This document shows, one piece after another, positions 61,243-64,000 of a stretch of 64,000 nt of DNA. The notes under the pieces are model-generated. The model saw only the letters and a list, made by a program, of their open reading frames with translations, had not been told where the DNA came from and searched no databases. The stretch spans positions 18,465 to 82,464 of the forward strand of contig NZ_BDBQ01000083.1 in the NCBI RefSeq assembly GCF_001613065.1. The letters are read 5' to 3'. A program made the position numbers and the translations under genes. Position 1 is the stretch's first letter; every line of letters begins with the position of its first letter. The stretch comes from Nocardia miyunensis NBRC 108239. Lineage in GTDB: Bacteria; Actinomycetota; Actinomycetes; Mycobacteriales; Mycobacteriaceae.

Positions 61243-63018
61243 ATGAGGCGAGTGCGGGATTCGGTGCGTCCCTTGATGGTTGCGGTGGCCGGTGCGGTAT
61301 CGCGGGCGATGGCCGCTGCGTTGCCGGCCGAGGTGGCGGACGCCGACCCGTTGGTGCGTCGCTCGGATCATGCCGATTTTCAGTCCAATGTGGCGTTGTC
61401 GTTGGCAAAGAAGGTCGGGCGTGCCCCCCGCGAGGTCGGCGCCGCGATCGATGAGCGGTTGCGGGACGAGATCATTGCGGACACCGGGTTGTCGGGGCCG
61501 GGGTTCATCAATATTTCGGTCACCGGATCGTCGGTGTGGTCGCAGCTGGCCGCGCGTCGTGCGGCGGACCGGTTGGGGGTGGGTACGCCGCTCGCGGGGG
61601 AGCGGGTGGTGATCGACTACTCCTCGCCGAATATCGCCAAGCAGATGCATGTCGGGCATCTGCGGACCACGATCATCGGTGACGCGCTCGCCCGCTTGGT
61701 GGGGTTCCTCGGCGCCGAGGTCATCCGGCAGATCCATTACGGTGACTGGGGTACCCAGTTCGGGATGCTGATCCAGTACCTCGATGAACATTCCGAAGCG
61801 AAATGGCACCGCGACGATCTGACCGGAAACGCCGACGCGCCGATCGAGGCGTTGGACGAGCTGTATCGGGCCGCGCGGGAGAAATTCGACTCCGATCCCG
61901 GCTTCGCGAACCGGGCGCGGGCGCGGGTGGTGGCACTGCAGGGCGGCGACGAGGCCACGCTGCGGGTATGGACCGATCTGGTCACCGAATCCCAACACTC
62001 GTTCCAGGCCCTCTACGACCGACTCGGGGTGTTGCTGACCCCGCAGGACGCGGCCGGGGAGTCCACGTACAACCCGTATCTGGACGAGGTGACCGCGGAA
62101 CTGGCCGACGCCGGGATCGCGGTGGAGAGCGACGGCGCGCTGTGCGTGTTCTTCGACGAGTTCACCGGCCCGGACGGCACCCCGACACCGTTGATCGTGC
62201 GCAAGAGCGACGGCGGATACGGATACGCCGCAACCGATCTGGCGACGATCCGGTACCGGATCCGCAAGCTGGCAGCGACCAGGCTGCTGTACGTGACCGA
62301 TGCGCGGCAAGCCCAGCATTTCCAGATGGTGTTCGCCACCGCCCGTCGCGCGGGCTGGCTCACCGACGACGTGCAGGCGATCCACGTACCGTACGGGACG
62401 GTCCAGGGCGCGGACGGCAAACCGTTCAAGACCCGCTCCGGCTCCACCATTCCGCTGACCGAACTGCTGGACTCGGCCGTGACACGGGCACGGGAGATTC
62501 TCGCCGAGAAGGCGCCCGATCTGGACGCGCAGACCTTCGACCGGGTCGCCGAAGCGGCCGGTATCGGTTCGGTGAAATACGCGGACCTGTCCGGCTCGCG
62601 AATCAAGGACTACGTCTTCGATGTCGACCGCATGGTCAACTTCACCGGCAACACCGGCGTCTACCTGCAATACGCGCACGCACGCATCCGGTCGATCCTG
62701 CGCAACGTCCCGCCCGGCACCGACCCGGTCGTGGACACCGACCTGACGCTCGAACCCGCCGAGCGGGCGCTGGGCCTGCTGCTGGACGAGTTCGGCAAGG
62801 CGATCACCGACGCGGCCGACTCCCTGGAACCGCACCGCCTGGCTGGCTACCTGTTCGCCCTCGGTCAAACCTTCACCGCGTTCTACGAGGCGTGCCCGGT
62901 ACTGAAGGCCGACGATCCCCGCGTGCGCGGCAACCGGATCGCGCTGTGCCAACTGTCCGGAGATACCCTCGCCGTAGGGCTCGAGTTGCTGGGAATCGTT
63001 GCGCCGGAACGTATTTGA
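61243..63018 (+). CDS. argS: Arginyl-tRNA synthetase, probable extra copy
   Basis: 591 residues from ATG 61243 (upstream frame not homologous). It has the N-terminal Add1-type domain with SDHADFQSNVALSLAKKVG, the HIGH motif as NIAKQMHVGHLRTTIIGDAL, Rossmann insert IHYGDWGTQFGML, VRKSDGGYGYAATDLATIRY, and the DALR anticodon domain near VYLQYAHARIRSIL. In place of KMSKS stands PFKTRSGSTIPLTELLD, as in E. coli-type ArgRS (KTRAGG), whereas the mycobacterial housekeeping type, as I remember it, has MSKRAG. The usual actinobacterial neighbours (lysA, hom, thrC) are absent. It could be an immunity copy or supply Arg-tRNA for biosynthesis. The 150 bp before it hold no gene. Confidence 0.85.
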   Translation: MRRVRDSVRPLMVAVAGAVSRAMAAALPAEVADADPLVRRSDHADFQSNVALSLAKKVGRAPREVGAAIDERLRDEIIADTGLSGPGFINISVTGSSVWSQLAARRAADRLGVGTPLAGERVVIDYSSPNIAKQMHVGHLRTTIIGDALARLVGFLGAEVIRQIHYGDWGTQFGMLIQYLDEHSEAKWHRDDLTGNADAPIEALDELYRAAREKFDSDPGFANRARARVVALQGGDEATLRVWTDLVTESQHSFQALYDRLGVLLTPQDAAGESTYNPYLDEVTAELADAGIAVESDGALCVFFDEFTGPDGTPTPLIVRKSDGGYGYAATDLATIRYRIRKLAATRLLYVTDARQAQHFQMVFATARRAGWLTDDVQAIHVPYGTVQGADGKPFKTRSGSTIPLTELLDSAVTRAREILAEKAPDLDAQTFDRVAEAAGIGSVKYADLSGSRIKDYVFDVDRMVNFTGNTGVYLQYAHARIRSILRNVPPGTDPVVDTDLTLEPAERALGLLLDEFGKAITDAADSLEPHRLAGYLFALGQTFTAFYEACPVLKADDPRVRGNRIALCQLSGDTLAVGLELLGIVAPERI

Positions 63019-63424
63019 TAGCCGCCTCGCGCGATTTTCCGGGTACGTTCTGAACGAGATCCGCCGTCGGCATTCATGCCATGTTTCCGGGACGACTCGG
63101 ATTGCTTGAGCACGGATTCTCTCCTGGAATTCGCGATCAAACCGCCAACTCTCGATTACGGGACGGTTACTTCTTTTTCCGTAGCTATACGACAACGGAT
63201 GGAATGATCAGCATAAGGGCGCAGGCGATGAGCAGGATGCGATGCGCATTCAGCGGCGCAATTGATTCAAGCGTGGATGAATGGTATTCGAAACTCTCTG
63301 GATTTCGAGAAGTCCGCCCGCCCGTGTGTGGCATGTCCGGTCCGGACATCGAATCAACCTGCCAGACCTGCGAATTGAACAAAGCGGTCTTGATCGGTCG
63401 GTGAGTGGGTCGGAATATCATGTC
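63019..63424. other. Intergenic region, no certain gene
   Basis: 406 bp with lower GC than the neighbouring genes. A plus frame 63081-63404 (107 codons, four Cys, no ribosome binding site) and a minus frame 63185-63421 with a C-terminal hydrophobic stretch overlap; neither has family features, so I call neither. Confidence 0.4.
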
Positions 63425-63598
63425 ATGAATAATTTCAAAAATTCCCGGCGGGCCACCGTGGTACTCGCGGCTCTGGCCGTATCCTTCGTCGCACTGCCTG
63501 GCGCACCTGCCGAGGGGAATGCCATTTCCGTGCGGCCGGTGGTCGGCGTATGCGACCTGACTCCCCCGCCCATCTTCACCCCGCCCGAATGCCGCTGA
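63425..63598 (+). CDS. Short exported Cys-containing peptide
   Basis: 57 residues from ATG 63425. Signal peptide NNFKNSRRATVVLAALAVSF then VALPGAPAEG, with cleavage around APA or GNA. The mature part of about 25 residues ends VVGVCDLTPPPIFTPPECR with two Cys that could form a disulfide loop around the Pro-rich stretch. Small secreted peptides of this kind are common in Nocardia, with unknown function. No ribosome binding site is evident. Confidence 0.55.
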   Translation: MNNFKNSRRATVVLAALAVSFVALPGAPAEGNAISVRPVVGVCDLTPPPIFTPPECR

Positions 63599-64000
63599 CT
63601 GCCCGTATCGCCGATCTACGCCGCCGACCGTCGAACCGGTGATCAGGTATCCGTCGGCCGGCTCGGCCGCTGTTGGGTTGGGGCGCGGTGGGCTGGTGCA
63701 GACGCAGGGGCACTGCGGCGAAGGTCGGGGTGTAGTTGAGGATCATCCAGATTCGATGGAGCTGAATGGATCGCCTCCTGATCCTGACGGCCGCGGTGTT
63801 GGTACTTCACCTGGTTCGAGCGTTGTGCAGTCAGGTGTGAGTGGAGCCCCGGGAGGGCACGAACCTGCGACATGTGACATGGGGAACGCTGAAGCTGCTT
63901 TTGGCCTGCGACGTGGCCAATCGCGTTGACCTGCGCAAAGCCTGTCGCAGGTTGGTGCCCCCGGCGGGGCACTATAAGGATGGGACCGGCGCTGAGCAGT
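63599..64000. other. Right window end, contains repeat copy B
   Basis: 402 bp without a complete recognised gene. From about 63873 one plus frame (GTG, then TWGTLKLLLACDVANRVDLR and KACRRLVPPAGHYKDGT) stays open to the window edge and carries the same amino acids over the repeat as copy A. A gene may begin here and continue past the edge. Confidence 0.4.
63927..63987 (+). repeat. Direct repeat, copy B (61 bp)
   Basis: 56 of 61 positions equal to 53655-53715, same orientation, including CTGTCGCAGGTTGGTGCCCC and GTGCCCC-CGGC-GGGGCAC. See copy A. One reading frame (LRKACRRLVPPAGHYKDGT) is conserved between copies, so it could be coding DNA rather than an attachment site. Confidence 0.85.

Noticed and set aside
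60763..63195. An 810-codon minus-strand open frame
   Set aside because: Antisense to argS and the oxidoreductase, which carry clear family motifs; composition is that of a shadow frame.
63081..63404. 107-residue protein between argS and the exported peptide
   Set aside because: No ribosome binding site, no family and atypical codon use; a competing minus frame overlaps it.
53655..63987. Terminal repeats of an insertion sequence or integrative element
   Set aside because: No transposase or integrase lies between the copies and the repeat may be coding; kept only as a finding.
1..64000. CRISPR array
   Set aside because: No set of regularly spaced identical short repeats and no cas gene was seen; the palindrome array at 9478-9543 has spacers of only 1-4 bases.

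Overview
The window is high-GC actinobacterial DNA, most likely from Nocardia or a close mycolic-acid-bearing relative. Pointers are two MspA-family porins in tandem, an EspG plus PPE/WXG-like ESX substrate group with a DUF3558 lipoprotein, Scr1/DUF5753 XRE regulators (one coupled to a DUF397 protein), a DUF4254 protein, an LGFP-repeat protein and many GTG/TTG starts. The genus call is inference from gene content; no rRNA or complete tRNA is present.

Layout. 0-9.5 kb: the tail of a disordered protein, a NIPSNAP protein, a broken Rpn-type gene, an ESX substrate group, a DUF397/XRE pair and small hypothetical genes. 9.5-16 kb: a palindrome array, two porins with a textbook terminator, an IclR regulator, a GT39 membrane glycosyltransferase and a P1 peptidase with decayed duplications of its 3' end. 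16.3-22 kb: a divergent TetR regulator and a tightly coupled five-gene redox operon (PF10118 protein, ferredoxin-type reductase, SRPBCC, Baeyer-Villiger-type monooxygenase, SDR). 22-32 kb: degenerate tandem repeats, an XRE regulator, a secreted hydrolase, a PF04672 methyltransferase, a monooxygenase-reductase fusion facing its own TetR gene, and two broken genes meeting at an apparent deletion junction. 32-43 kb: two amidases, a methyltransferase, SGNH hydrolase, LGFP protein, TetX-like monooxygenase, PEBP, Smr domain protein, NtaA-type monooxygenase and a cold-shock protein. 43.7-49.7 kb: an aromatic catabolic group (aldehyde dehydrogenase, carotenoid-oxygenase-family cleavage enzyme, vanillyl-alcohol-oxidase-family flavoenzyme, PucR regulator) that fits phenylpropanoid-to-vanillate conversion.

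49.8-63.6 kb is the most unusual part and reads as an accessory, peptide-centred biosynthetic locus. It opens with an N-terminally shortened carbamoyltransferase, an MFS transporter, a GNAT enzyme and a 50-residue peptide. It continues with a BTAD-like regulator, a second MFS transporter, a small membrane-anchored protein next to an HTTM protein (reminiscent of SdpA/SdpB), a 49-residue peptide ending in a Cys-Asp-Cys motif behind a strong ribosome binding site, a 17-bp hairpin directly after it, a His-rich GRDP-like protein, an M3-like zinc peptidase, a Gfo/Idh/MocA oxidoreductase, an extra arginyl-tRNA synthetase lacking a classical KMSKS, and a 57-residue exported Cys peptide. Near-identical 61-bp direct repeats at 53.66 and 63.93 kb bracket the second half. 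No LanB/LanC, YcaO, radical SAM, lasso or MNIO gene is visible, so if this is a RiPP system it does not match a common class. That assignment is inference from architecture.
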